From Parietaria judaica (taxonomy: Eukaryota > Streptophyta > Magnoliopsida > Rosales > Urticaceae), in contig OX940869.1 in NCBI GenBank assembly GCA_954871525.1, forward strand, positions 24,580,001 through 24,644,000: 64,000 nt of DNA, in the 5' to 3' direction. The notes below the pieces were generated by a model. The model made no database searches, was not told the DNA's origin, and saw only the letters and a list, made by a program, of their open reading frames with translations. Shown in pieces: positions 1 to 11,100 of this stretch. Numbering within the stretch: position 1 is the first letter of the stretch; every line of letters starts with the position of its first letter. Both the position numbers and the translations under genes were made by a program.

Positions 1-457
1 TATCCTTCCCGCCCTTTTTCTCTTTAATCATCATTTTCTGACGTGATTTGAGGGCAGCGGGGTTTATCCTCACTTTATGTCACCTCCGAGCATGCTCCCG
101 TAATGGGTAGGTGCGCCGCATTAAATGCGCGTCTCGTCAGCCGTCGCTGACGCTCTCATCGAGGGAGTAGGTCGGCTTCATTAAATGCACGTCTCTTCGG
201 CTGTCACCGGGCTCTGCATAATCATCATGACGAAGTTCCTCGTCGAGTCGTGATGGGACGCTTCATCGCGACCCGCTTGCTCGCGTGGCTGCGTCCCCTC
301 GCTGATGAACCTCCTCGGGGTATTCCTCCTCGGGGGTGTCCTTCCTCGGGGATAACTCCCTCTTCGCTGGTGAACTTCCTCGCCTCCCTCATGTCGTTTA
401 TGGACAAAACGACACGAGTTGTGTTGAGGGTGGATTTGACCAAATCCGACCTTAACA
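1..457 (-). mobile_element. Partial LTR of the Tat-like family of 37076-46381
   Basis: This stretch is the reverse complement of the first half of the LTRs at 37076 and 45588. It shares the long stretch that in those copies runs from the TGTTAAGG end to the ATTAAAGAGGAAA region. The TG end of the LTR, read on the minus strand, is at 457, and the rest lies outside the window to the left. It is more diverged from the two later LTRs than they are from each other. Whether it is a solo LTR or belongs to a full element cannot be decided here. Confidence 0.85.
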
Positions 458-1059
458 TATACTATGAATATATTCAATTACTTTATGAATATAAATCAAA
501 ATGAATGATGGACCGTGAAAATTCGAGTGTGTCCGCTTGTGGAAGTACCTTATACAAAGAATATACGTTTGGAAATTATGCGCTATATTAATGTTTACGA
601 AAATTGAATATATAATTGTTTGAATTGATTTTATTTTTTTTATGATAGAACAACGTAGTCAACAGTAAAGGAAAAAAAAAACAGAGAAATGAGAGATAAA
701 TTTGAGGTAAAATATATTTGTTAAGATTAACAAATATTAAAATGACGATCATATCATAGAGATTTTTCGAGTTAAAAAAATATGTTGATATTTCACTCAA
801 ATTTATAAGTAATTATTTCTCCAAGTGCGCGAAATCTACTAGTTAATTAATAAAAGAAAGAAAGAATGCGACTTTTGAGTCGTTTCGTTTCGAATGAAGA
901 CAAGACACGTGTAGACCCTTGACGAGCCCAGGAGTTGATCCTCACACATACACACACACAAACGGAACTTCTCAATCAAAACCATTCAATTTCATCGACA
1001 AATTCCAAGTACGATCTTGAATTCTACAGTTTCTCTATAGATTTCAGGCAGAAACAAAC
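458..1059. other. AT-rich intergenic stretch
   Basis: No convincing coding sequence was found. It holds poly-A and poly-T runs and a short CA repeat near 945-960. The last 100 bases before the hAT insertion at 1060 are less AT-rich and might once have been leader sequence for the exon-like region after 2121, but nothing proves this. Confidence 0.5.
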
Positions 1060-1674
1060 CAAGGTTTGAAATACCGCTTGCCGTTTTCGTTTCGCATTTT
1101 CCGTTTTACGGATATATCGCTTGCCGATGGGTATGTCGATGGGCAAAAGGGAAAAAAAGGGCATGCCGCATACCGCATTTACCGCACTTTTCGCATGGAC
1201 ATACCGCATTTACCGCACTTTTCGCATGGATATTTTGTAAAAAATATTTGAGTATTTAAGCACGATATTTATATAGGTTCAAAACTACATATTTAATAAA
1301 TACAAGACATTATTGTATACAACAAAACACATTTGTAACTTAAATATGTAGGTAAAATGTATAATATTAAGTCACTTTATTAGTTTAAGTGTATAATATT
1401 AAGTCAAATTATTATGTGAAGTGAATATGTATGTTAATTAAGTGTGTAATATTAAGTGAATATGCATGTTAATTGTATAGGTATGTTAACAAATTTAATA
1501 TTAGTTGAAGTGTATATTATTAAATGAATATGTATATTAAGTGTATATGTATGTTAGGTGAAGTTAATATGTATGTTAAGTGTATAATATTATTTGAAGT
1601 GTGTAATATTAAGTTAAATTATTAGGTGAAGTGTATGTTAAGTGTGAATGTGTGATATTAGTTGAAAACAAAAA

Positions 1675-1717
1675 GTCCCACATTGATAGATGACAAGAGT
1701 TTGGTGATGTTTATATA
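1675..1717 (+). promoter_or_regulatory. snRNA-type promoter-like pair (USE plus TATA)
   Basis: GTCCCACATTG at 1675-1685 differs at one base from the plant upstream sequence element RTCCCACATCG of snRNA genes. A TTTATATA box begins at 1710. The 24-nt gap fits the short spacing known for Pol III (U6-type) plant snRNA promoters rather than the longer Pol II spacing. No snRNA sequence was recognised downstream. It may be a chance match inside the hAT element. Confidence 0.3.
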
Positions 1718-1836
1718 CCAAATATTAGGGACAAGGGCTTGGGCCCTTAGGGTCATAGGATTTTGTGGATGGGGGAGGACTAACACAAATGTTACACCAC
1801 CACACGCGCGCGCCGCCGCCGCCGGCCGGGCGAGGT

Positions 1837-1860
1837 GGGGTGGGGTGGGGTGGGGTGGGG
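1837..1860 (+). repeat. Five GGGG runs separated by single T
   Basis: Five G4 tracts with one-base T loops form a textbook parallel G-quadruplex motif on the plus strand, directly after a CG-rich (CGCGCC/GCCGCC) patch. It lies inside the hAT element. Confidence 0.9.
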
Positions 1861-2222
1861 TGCTCTTGTGTGAGTATAATTATTTTTGCCGAAAGTTTAA
1901 TTGGTATTTTTGCCGAAATCTACCAAAAATGCGAAATTCGAGCACCATTTCGTCGTTTTGAAGGCAAAAAACGACAAGAGATTTTCTTTCCGAATGTCGT
2001 TTGGAATTTCGCGGCATTTGGTAAAACGACAGCGAAACGGAAAGAATGTCGTGCCGATGTTCCACTGAAAACGAAAATTGACGCGAATTTCGTTCGATTT
2101 TCGCGACATTTCGCACCTTGAAACAAACATGGAAAATATTTACAGACGGAATCGAAAGGTGTAACCGTAATCAGTAGCTAATTACATGGTGGAAGATTGA
2201 GAAGAAAGCGGCCTTTGATTTC

Positions 2223-2492
2223 ATGAGTCAGGCTCAGACGGTGCATCCGCAGAAGAGGAAGAAGAAGCAGAGCATGGAGACCAGAGCCACGGACTCCAAC
2301 GCCGTGATGAGCGTCCAAACCACGTCGTCCACCAACGAGACGGTTAGGGTTTCCAAGCTTCGGAGAAGCCATTGCCGGTCCCACTCCCAGCTCGAGCTCC
2401 TTCCTCCTTCTCCAACGACCAAGTACGACGGCCACTGGAAGAGCGCAGATCTGAGCAGCGATGTCGACCACGACCACCACCACGGCGACATC

Positions 2493-2534
<42 letters not shown>

Positions 2535-2540
2535 GTATAA
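2223..2540 (+). CDS. Hypothetical basic protein or exon, function unknown
   Basis: An ATG-started frame of 105 codons begins with a lysine/arginine-rich segment (QKRKKKQ near residue 11). It continues with a polar Ser/Thr-rich region, a RRSHCRSHSQ patch and a His/Asp-rich stretch near residue 82. It then runs into a CT/AT microsatellite that supplies the last dozen or so residues. Base composition is clearly more GC-balanced and codon-like than the flanking AT-rich DNA. The frame is open upstream to about 2183, so this may be an internal exon whose 5' part was separated by the hAT insertion at 1060-2120. I do not recognise the family. It may be a gene fragment. Confidence 0.3.
2492..2534. repeat. 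Compound (CT)n(AT)n microsatellite
   Basis: A CT run at about 2492-2510 is followed directly by an AT run to about 2534. Confidence 0.9.
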
Positions 2541-3356
2541 TGTATGACTGTGTGTATATATATCTGCGTGATTGGCTGTGGGACACTGGCTATTTATTCT
2601 ACAGCGTCGATGTGAACGAAGAAGAAGCTGAAATGATTTAGTGTGGTTGAGTCTACATTCACTACGGTGTTCTCCAGTGGCGAAACTTTCTAAGTTTGAA
2701 GTATATTCAAGACACATAACATCACTTGATAAAGATAAAACTGAAATTTTATATACATTTATACTAAAAAATAAAAATATATGATAATAATATTACTTTT
2801 TTTTTTTTTTTTTCTGCGAGGGCTTCCGCCATTGTGTTCCATGGTGCTCTCGACTACTGTTAAAGTCGGCAATGAAGAAGTTAGCTAAATTTTGCTAGAC
2901 TTATACGATTAGTCTCTTATTTTTTATGAGCTAATATTATCTGATGTTAGATTATATGAGAAGTTCAATTTCAATTGGTGTTCAAAAAAAAAAAAAAACG
3001 TACAGGTTCAAAAAAATCGGATTGATGGGCCCGTAGTTTCGATTTAGCGTAATTGTGAGATCATGGATGCCCATCTTTTGCCCAGATTGACGATTCCTTG
3101 TCCAGAATATCATTTTTTTTTTATATTTTTTTTTTTGGGCTCATAAGAGATGAGACAAATCTGTAAGATGTTAGTTGAGAAAATAAAGAAATAAATAGAA
3201 AAGGTCAAACGTGAAGGGTAAATTGTCACTTTTGGAGGGAGATTCAAAAATACTTTTAAATTTCAGATAAATAATATATATATATATATATAAAAAAAAA
3301 CTGCCAATCCTTGTCGATTTATTCGAAAGTATTATTAGTGCGTGTAACTTGTAAGT
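2541..3356. other. AT-rich intergenic stretch
   Basis: No gene was found. Poly-T runs occur near 2800 and 3113-3136, a poly-A run near 2985 and a short TA repeat near 3272-3290. Confidence 0.5.
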
Positions 3357-3374
3357 AACCTATAACGTATAGCC

Positions 3375-3472
3375 GTGTGGTTGCTAGGATAGCCTAGTGG
3401 TAATTCCACACCACCTCCAAAGTGGAGGTCGTGGGTTCGATCCCCACTGCAGCAAAGTTACCTTAAAAAAAA
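3375..3472 (+). mobile_element. Short tRNA-derived SINE with perfect 18-bp target duplication
   Basis: The 98-bp insert is flanked on both sides by AACCTATAACGTATAGCC (3357-3374 and 3473-3490). It contains a Pol III A-box-like TAGCCTAGTGGTAA and a B box GGGTTCGATCCCC, and ends in a poly-A tail. That is the structure of a tRNA-related SINE mobilised by LINE machinery. It lacks the usual long tRNA-unrelated body, so it is nearly a tRNA-like head plus tail. The perfect duplication suggests a recent insertion. It is not a functional tRNA: no clean cloverleaf with matching acceptor arms is evident. Confidence 0.85.
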
Positions 3473-3617
3473 AACCTATAACGTATAGCCAACAAAGAAA
3501 ATAGCCTCAAGATCGATTGTCTGAAGAATGTTCAAAAATCAAAACCAAATACTGATGGAATATCCACATTCATATTATATGTACATATATTTTAGCAACC
3601 ATTTCATATATATATAT

Positions 3618-4079
3618 GGGTTAATGACGGCGAAAATACCTAAAGTTTGGTCAAAGAACCCCTCGTGTACCTAAAGTTTAAAAGTGGTGGCAAAAGTACC
3701 CAAAGTCACATTTGAGGAGTTGACCACTCCATTCTCGTAACGACGTTAACTTACCTGTTAACTCTGGCCACGTGGTAGGTTGCTGACATAACAATTTTTG
3801 CCACGTGGGCGAGCCCACATCAGCCTCGTTTACGACAAAACAACGAATTAAACTCTTAATTAATACTATTTAATATAACTAATTGAAGCCCTAATGATTA
3901 CACTGAACAAAATAGATTTGTCCAAATGGCCAGAGTTAACGAGTAAGTTAACGGCGTTACGAGAATGGAGTGGTCAACTCCCTAAATGCAACTTTGGGTA
4001 TTTTTGCCACCACTTTTAAACTTTGGGTACACGAGGGGTTCTTTGACCAAACTTTGGGTATTTTTGCCGTCATTAACCC
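3618..4079. mobile_element. Mutator-type MITE with long terminal inverted repeats
   Basis: It begins GGGTTAATGACGGC and ends GCCGTCATTAACCC. The inverted arms extend well over 100 bp and include mirrored copies of the AAAGTTTGGTCAAAGAACCCC and GGAGTTGACCACTCC-type blocks. The flanks give a 9-bp duplication, TATATATAT (3609-3617 and 4080-4088). That size is typical of Mutator-like elements, although it sits in a TA repeat. There is no coding capacity. Confidence 0.8.
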
Positions 4080-4088
4080 TATATATAT

Positions 4089-5780
4089 AAATATATATAT
4101 ACTATTACACACACACACACACCATTTGTTAGGGTCCCATCGAAGTATAAGTCGAAACATTTCACCATCACAAATTTGAAACTATTTTCCCTCCTTCACA
4201 TTCATATATCCAAATACTGCTATTCGTCTATGAGATATTTAAGGGCAATACTATCCGAAATACAAGTGAAACCGTGAAAGTGGCGACAGACAATAATATA
4301 CTTATTTTCTTTTCTTTTTGTCGCGGGCTGTATTATTAATATTGTCCAAAACGTAAATCCCGAGTATCAAAAATATATGAGTACTCAGAATTCACACTTT
4401 TGACAACATTATAATCTGTCACCTCTTTCACTTACATTGTAGGTATTTTTTCTGCAAATTTCCTATTGATTCCTACTTTTCAAATGAACTGGCATACCAC
4501 AAAATATAAAGAACGACGGAATAAAACGACACATATATAGGAAAACGACAATGTTTTTAATGACAGATAAGTATAAGTTATACTGTATAACTAGGTGCAA
4601 ATAGGTACTAACCTAACATTATCAAACGACAAAGACCATCCTGAAAACGACACAATAATCAAACACTGAAACTTTCAATATCTTGTTGAAATTTATTATA
4701 TATTTATGATCATTCTAAGATGTATTTAAGAACAAGAATGAAAAGTTAAATATGTATTAAATGTCACATTATAAAACAAAAATATCAATAAATTTCTTAT
4801 TCGAAATGCTCAAACAATTAACTAGTAAATAATTGAAGAAAGAGAATAACGCATTTAACACCTCAATTGGTTTTACATTGCTTAGTGCCATAACGACTTG
4901 TATATTATTACCTCTTTATATTACAAATATTGCAGATCAACTACTGATTCAGATGTCTATGAATGTATTTAAGAAATACAATGAATTTTCATACCTGAAA
5001 AAAAAAAAAGTTTCAACCAACGGCTGAAACTTTTGTTCTCAGATGTCAGTCCTAACCCGATTTAGAAATTTTAAAACTGAAAACTGAGGTGTCCCAGTTC
5101 TCGGTCACAGTTACTCCTTTTCTTGTCAAACTTCAATTTATTCACTAGATTTACGTTTATGCTATGTTGGTGAAGTGAGAAACGGGAAAAAGTATAGACC
5201 AAAAAGTGATAAAAACAATTTGTAATATTTATGTCGTCCTTCCAACGTGGAATTTTTCCAGTTGAGAATAAACACTTTTATCTCTCTATCCACATGTGGG
5301 ATTTTTTCCATTTGAACTTTGTTTATCTCTCTCTACCGTGTATAACTCAAAGTTTGATATAATTTAAAATTCCTAGAATACATGTAATATATTTTCCTAT
5401 TAATATTAACAATAATAAAATAATAATCGAATTCTTGTAATATTTTCGGACTTCTTCGTCTACAATTCTGTCGACATGCGTCATGCCCATGTCCTCAATT
5501 GATATTAATTATGTCTCAACAATTTTCATAATATTTTTTAATTTCTAAAGTCTGTCATTAGAAAAAAAAAAAAAGCAACTATTATTGTCCACTTTTTTAC
5601 TCATTAATAATTAATACGTTTACTCCCATTTGAGCTTTTTTTTTTTTTTTTTAAATCAAAATTTTGAAAAAATAGGATTCTAACTTTCTTTGCTAAACAT
5701 CAAGCATGTCATCTTAGTGAGATTTTACTTATATATATATATATAATGTCATTCTATTTCAATGTTTAGTAATCTGCAAG
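4089..5780. other. AT-rich intergenic DNA
   Basis: No supported gene. The only ORF near 4833-5027 is AT-rich and looks random. Poly-A and poly-T runs (4999-5010, 5637-5653) and a short TA repeat near 5731-5745 are present. Confidence 0.5.
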
Positions 5781-5876
5781 TTGGGTGGAGGAATTATGGA
5801 GGTAAAAGTACTTAACTTGTAGTTAATTGGGAGGACTGGAGAGTAATTTTTTTTATTATTATTATTTTATGGTTGG
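5781..5876 (+). repeat. Left flank of the Tat insertion, duplicated at 53764-53857
   Basis: The roughly 95 bases before the LTR closely match 53764-53857 (shared blocks such as TTGGGTGGAGGAATTAT and GGAGAGTAATTTTTTTTATT). The other copy has no LTR, so it marks the pre-insertion arrangement. Confidence 0.8.
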
Positions 5877-6391
5877 TGTTAATGCCTGAAATTAGATTAA
5901 CGTAAAATCCGGCCCACTAGCCTATTATGGGCCGCAAATGGTTTCTGGGAAATTAGACTCGTTCTGTGAACCTGGAAAAAGAGATTAAAAAAGGAGACTT
6001 TGACGTGCTAAGCGCTCGTTTCTTTGTTTTTTAGAGGTCCGGGAAATAGTCTTTGAGAACCTGACTTCGATCCCTGAACCTGAAAAAGGAGACTGAAAAA
6101 GGAGACGTTGACGCGCCAAATGCTCGCTTCTTCGTCTTTGGCGGTCCGAAAAGTAGTCTTCGGGAACCTGGCTTCGATCCCTGAACCTGAAAAAGGAGAA
6201 GGAAACGTGAACTTTAAAGGAGGGCGGAGGTGGGACCCCCGTCGCTCACTCCGACGCTCAACATTAGTCCGGAATTTTAGGTGTCGGGAAGTGAAAATAT
6301 GAGCAGAGGTTTTTTCGGCTCGGGAATGGCTTACCGATTGTGGCGGGGGTACCCTCGTATTTATAGAGGGTGGGAGAAACGATTTCATGCC

Positions 6392-6590
6392 TTCGGGGCG
6401 CGCGGCGCGCCCCGAAGGCACGTTTTTCACTTCGGGGCGCGCGGCGCGCCCCGAAGGCACGTTTTTCACTTCGGGGCGCGCGGCGCGTCCCGAAGGCACG
6501 TTTTTTCCTTCAGGGTGCGCGGCGCGCCCCGAAGGCATGTTTTTCATTTCGGGGCGCGCGGCGCGCCCCGAAGGCACGTTTTTCACTTCG
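6392..6590. repeat. GC-rich palindromic 39-bp tandem repeats (five units)
   Basis: Each unit carries a near-perfect hairpin of the form CTTCGGGGCGCGC-GGCGCGCCCCGAAG followed by a GCACGTTTTTCA-like linker. The other LTR (about 14634-14872) has six units, which accounts exactly for its 39 extra bases. Confidence 0.9.
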
Positions 6591-6593
6591 GGC

Positions 6594-7245
6594 CGTTGAC
6601 TTTCTCGTTTTGACTTCTCGGGTCGGACCATTGACTTTGTTGACTTTTCCGAGTCGGACCGTTGATTTTGTTGACCTTTTCGTTGACTTTCTCAACTCGG
6701 GCTGTTGACTTTGGTTGACTTTCCTGTTTGACTTTCTTAAGTCGGGCTGTTGACTTTGGTTGACTTTCCCGGGTCGGCCCGTTGACCTTCGTTGACTTTT
6801 TCGTTTGACTTTCGTTGACTTTCTCAAGTCGGGCCATTGACTTTGGTTGACTTTCCCGGGTCGGCCCGTTGCCCTTCGTTGACTTTTTTCGTTTGACTTT
6901 CGTTGACTTTCTCAAGTCGGGCCGTTGACTTTGGTTGACTTTCCCGTTTGACTTTCTTAAGTCGGGCTGTTGACTTTGGTTGACTTTCCCGGGTCGGCCC
7001 GTTGACCTTCGTTGATTTTTTCGTTTGACTTTCGTTGACTTTCTCAAGTCGGGCCGTTGACTTTGGTTGACTTTCCCGGGTCGGCCCGTTGACCTTCGTT
7101 GACTTTTTCGTTTGACTTTCGTTGACTTTCTCAAGTCGGTCCGTTGACTTTGGTTGACTTTCCTGTTTGACTTTCTTAAGTCGGGCCGTTGACTTTGGTT
7201 GACTTTCCTGGGTCGGCCCGTTGACTTTTTATTGACTTTTCCAAA
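6594..7245. repeat. TTGAC-rich tandem tract of the LTR (W-box-like)
   Basis: Imperfect repeats are built from GTTGACTTT, GGTTGACTTTCCCGGGTCGG and TTGACTTTCTCAAGTCGG-like blocks. By hand I count about 40 TTGAC[T/C] cores in about 650 bases, and the same tract recurs at about 14876-15527. TTGAC[C/T] is the plant WRKY W-box core. Whether it works here is unknown. Confidence 0.85.
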
Positions 7246-7345
7246 GCGGGTCAAAGGTTATTTAGTATGCCTTTTTCTTGGGCCTCTTGGGCGCTTTTTT
7301 GGTTTGGGCCTTAATTTTTCTAGGCTCTGAAAAATGCGCATAACA

Positions 7346-7356
7346 TTAACCCCCCA
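7346..7356 (-). promoter_or_regulatory. Polypurine tract of the Tat element
   Basis: On the minus strand the sequence TGGGGGGTTAA abuts the 3' LTR, as expected for the plus-strand DNA primer. Confidence 0.85.
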
Positions 7357-8131
7357 GTTTCTTGCGAGATTGCATCTTGCGGGAAACTTTATGCTTTAAG
7401 TCACCTTTGTCAAGTTGCCGGAATTAATATTCGACTTTTGATATTTTTGTAAGGTTTTGCGCCTTAACGTCTTACTTTCTGATATTTTGCGCCGTAGCGT
7501 CTTTTTAGTATTTGTCGAGTTTCTGCGCTTTAGCGTCTTATTTCTTGGTATTTTGCGCCGTTGCGTCTTTTTAGTATATTGCCGAGTTTTTGCGTTTTAG
7601 CGTCTTACTTCTCGGTCTTTTGCGCCGTAGCGTCTTATCTTTATATTTTATCGGATTTCGCGTCTTAGCGCTTATCATTCCGAATTTTGCGTTTGAGGCC
7701 GTAGCGTCTTTTTAGTATATTGCCGAGTTTCTGCGTTTTAACGTCTTACTTCTCGGTCTTTTGCGCCGTAGCGTCTTATCTTTATATTTTATCGGATTTC
7801 GCGTCTTAGCGCTTATCATTCCGAATTTTGCGCCTGAGCGTCTTATGTTCATATACATATATTTACTCTTAATTATTTATTTTTACAAGTTAATCTATTT
7901 TGACAAATCATTGTTAACACTTGCTTTTCAAAGTTTTCTAAACGAAAATCAAGAATTCGCATGAGTCAAAAAATGCTTGCGTCCCAAAAAGGTAACTTAA
8001 ATAATTAATTAAAGTAGATGCACAAAAAGGCTTTGTCGAGCCTCGTTCATTTATCAAAAGTGGCGTTACATATATAGGCAGTCGGAGCTAATTCTGTGCC
8101 TTACTCATCAAAATGCATTACATAGGGGTTA
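7357..8131 (-). repeat. Repeat-rich 3' untranslated region of the Tat element
   Basis: This non-coding stretch lies between the gag-pol stop and the polypurine tract. It is full of degenerate GCGCCGTAGCGTCTT-like repeats and includes a direct duplication of about 141 bp (7571-7711 and 7712-about 7850). Such hypervariable 3' regions are known in Tat/Ogre elements. Confidence 0.8.
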
Positions 8132-11100
8132 CTACTGGTGGTACTGCTTCAGATGTTGGACGTTCCACGGGTGCGTGATTTCTTTCCCGTTCATTTCTTC
8201 GAGGCGATACGTGCCATCGCGGATGACTTGGCGGATACGATACGGTCCTTCCCAAGTCGGGCCGAGGACGCCTGCTCCGAGCACTTGGGTGTTTGGTCCT
8301 ACCTTCCTCAGGACCAAGCTTCCTTCGCTGAAGCGACGAGCTTTTACTTTGGAATTGTAGTGACGCTCCACTATCCTTTTTTGAGCAACTAGGCGGGTGT
8401 ATGCATCGTTTCGCTTTTCTTCTATCAAATCGAGTTCCTGACACAAGGCTTCGTCGTTCTTTTCTTTGTTGAAGTATTCTACCCGTGGTGATGGGACTGT
8501 TATCTCTGCCGGTATGACCGCTTCGACGCCGTAAGTTAGGGCGAATGGAGTTTCTCCGGTAGCATTGCGGGTTGTAGTTCGATACGCCCATAAGACCGAC
8601 GGAAGTTCCTCAGCCCATTTTCCTTTCTTCTCGTCCAATTTCTTTTTTAGAATCGTTTTGATATCTTTGTTCGCTGACTCGACCTGTCCGTTTGCCTGGG
8701 GGTAGATCGGGGATGAGAATGTGTTGCTGATTCCGAGCTCACCGCAGAAGGCCCGGAGGTTCACGTTGTCAAATTGCCTCGCGTTATCTTTGATTAGCGA
8801 TTCGTGTATCCCGTGGCGACATATTATGCTCTTCCAGATGAAGTTCGTGGTGTTGGCTTGTGTGATTTTTCCGATCGGCTCCGCCTCGACCCATTTCGTG
8901 AAGTAATCGACAGCGACAATTGCATATTCGAGTCCTCCGGGTGCCTTAGGAAGTTTTCCGATCAGATCGATTCCCCATTTTGCAAAGGGCCGGGGAACCA
9001 TGACTGGGCATAACGGGACTGCGGGCTGTCGGGGGATTTTGGCAAAACGTTGGCATTTGTCGCAATCCCGGACCATCTCGTGAGCATCCTTTTTGAGGGT
9101 CGGCCAGAAATAACCTTGCTTGAGGACTTTCAGGGCGAGGGACCGACCGGCCGAGTGATTTCCACACACGCCTTCATGAATCTCCCGCAGGACACGGTTT
9201 GAATCGATGTTGGAAAGGCATTTGAGTAGCGGTTGTGAGAATCCCCTCTTGTATAGGGTGCCCCTGTTCATCACGTATCGGGTAGCTCGGTACTTGAGTC
9301 GCTTAGCCTCTTTGCGGTCCTCGGGTACGGTCTCGTGCATCAAGTATTCTATTAACGGTGTCATCCAGCTTTCTTCGGCTTCGACGTTGATCGATAGGAC
9401 TTGAGTTTTCTCAATTGATGGTCGTTCGAGTACTTCAACAGGGACTTTTCCTAGTTCTTCGTCGTCTGCCCCCGAGGCCATGCGTGCCAGTGTGTCGGCC
9501 TCGGTGTTCTCATCCCGCGGGATTTGCGCCACTTCGTACCAAGAGAGAAATTCTAACCGGCGATGGGCTTCGGCGAGATATGCCACCATGTTATCTTCTT
9601 TTTCTTGGTATTCTCCGAGGACCTGTTTGGCAATAAGTTGCGAGTCACAGTATATCTCCATATTCTCCGCTCCAAGTTTCTGGGCGATCTCGAGCCAGGC
9701 GAGCAAGGCTTCGTACTCGGCTTCGTTATTTGTGGCCCGAAAACCGAATCTGACGGCGTACCGGAGTTTTCCCCCTTCTGGATTGGTGAACACTATGCCT
9801 GCCCCCGATCCGTGGATGTTAGAGGCGCCATCGACGTGCATGCTCCATATTGGTCCTGTGGGATCTGTCTTTCTCTTTAGCGGCGGGGACCTTTCATTTG
9901 GCTCCTGACTCGTTAATGTCTCTGTATCGTACGTGAATTCCGCAATGAAATCGGCCACCGCCTGCCCTTTGATCGCCACTCGGGGCTGGTATTCTACGCC
10001 GTATTCTCCCAGCTCTTGTGACCAGATGGCCATTCGAGACGAAGTCCCTTTGAGAAGGGCCTTCCTAACAGGATGCTCGGTTCGAACAACGATCTGGTGA
10101 GCTTGAAAATACGGTCGTAGTTTCTTGGCAGCTGTGACCAGGGCGAGAGCCAACTTCTCGATTTCCATGTATCGAGTTTCGGCATCTAGAAGTGCCTTGC
10201 TGATGTAGTAAATCGGTAGTTGCTTCCTTTCTTCTTCTCGGACGAGGACTGCGCTGACCGCCCTTGTTGATACCGAGAGGTACAGATACAATGTTTCTTC
10301 GTTCCTTGGTTTTGAGAGTAATGGCGGGGATCCGAGGTAATTTTTGAGCTCTTGAAAGGCCGCCTCACACTCTTCGTTCCAAGCGAAACCTTTCCCGCCT
10401 ATGAGGGCCTTAAAGAAAGGTTGACATCGGTCCGTGGCTTTTGACACGAATCGTCCTAACGCGTTGATTCTTCCGTTAAGGCTTTGTACTTCTTTGATTT
10501 TCTGGGGGCTTTTCATCTCAAGTAGCGCCTGAATCTTCTCAGGGTTGGCTTCAATTCCGCGTTGGTTCACTATAAACCCCAAAAATTTTCCCGACTCGAC
10601 TCCAAACGCACATTTGGTAGGATTTAACTTCATTTGGTATCGTCGCAGTAGTGTGAACGCCTCTCGGAGGTCTTGGACGTGGTCGGTCACCTGGAGACTT
10701 TTGACGAGCATATCATCGACGTATACCTCCATGGTCTTCCCTATAAGCTTTGCAAACATCCGGTTGACCAGGCGTTGGTATGTGGCCCCAGCGTTCTTAA
10801 GCCCGAACGGCATAACCTTGTAACAGTACAGGCCGCGATCGGTGGTGAATGATGTGTGTATCTGGTCCGGCTCGTGCATTCGAATCTGGTTGTACCCTGA
10901 GTATGCGTCCATCATGCTCATGAGCTGGTGACCGGCAGTGGCGTCGACGAGCTGATCGATTCTTGGGAGCGGGAAACAATCTTTTGGGCACGCCGCATTA
11001 AGGTCGGAGTAGTCTATGCAGATTCGCCACTTTCCGTTGGGTTTCTTGACCATTACCACGTTGGATACCCATTCGGGATATGTAACTTCTTTGATGAAAT

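Larger units (their letters stand above)
1060..2120 (+). mobile_element. Non-autonomous hAT-type element, CAAGG family
   Basis: The element starts CAAGGTTTGAAAT. Its right end, read in reverse complement, is CAAGGTGCGAAAT, so the terminal inverted repeats agree at 11 of 13 positions. It is flanked by a perfect 8-bp target duplication, AAACAAAC (1052-1059 and 2121-2128), the size made by hAT transposases. No transposase ORF is present. The interior holds AT-rich sequence with repeats of a TGTATATTAAGTG type, a snRNA-promoter-like pair (1675-1717) and a run of five GGGG blocks (1837-1860). Sub-terminal sequence is shared with 25690-25949 and, for a shorter stretch, with 35375-35932. Confidence 0.85.
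5877..7345 (-). repeat. 3' LTR of the Tat element
   Basis: The 1469-bp LTR has TG at 5877 and CA at 7345 on the plus strand. A minus-strand CTATAAATA box lies near 6358-6366. A block of GC-rich palindromic 39-bp repeats covers about 6392-6590. A tract dense in TTGACT/TTGACC cores covers 6594-7245. ORFs in both strands of this LTR reflect only the repeats. Confidence 0.93.

Noticed and set aside
3375..3472. Functional tRNA gene
   Set aside because: It has A and B boxes but no convincing cloverleaf. A poly-A tail and an 18-bp target duplication identify a SINE.
6281..6708. Several overlapping repeat-protein ORFs on both strands of the LTR
   Set aside because: They are translations of the 39-bp palindromic repeats, occur in all frames, and recur in the second LTR. 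There is no coding evidence.
6583..7254. Lys/Ser-rich repeat ORF on the minus strand (also 14865-15536)
   Set aside because: It is a reading of the TTGACTTT tandem tract inside an LTR; the repeats explain it fully.
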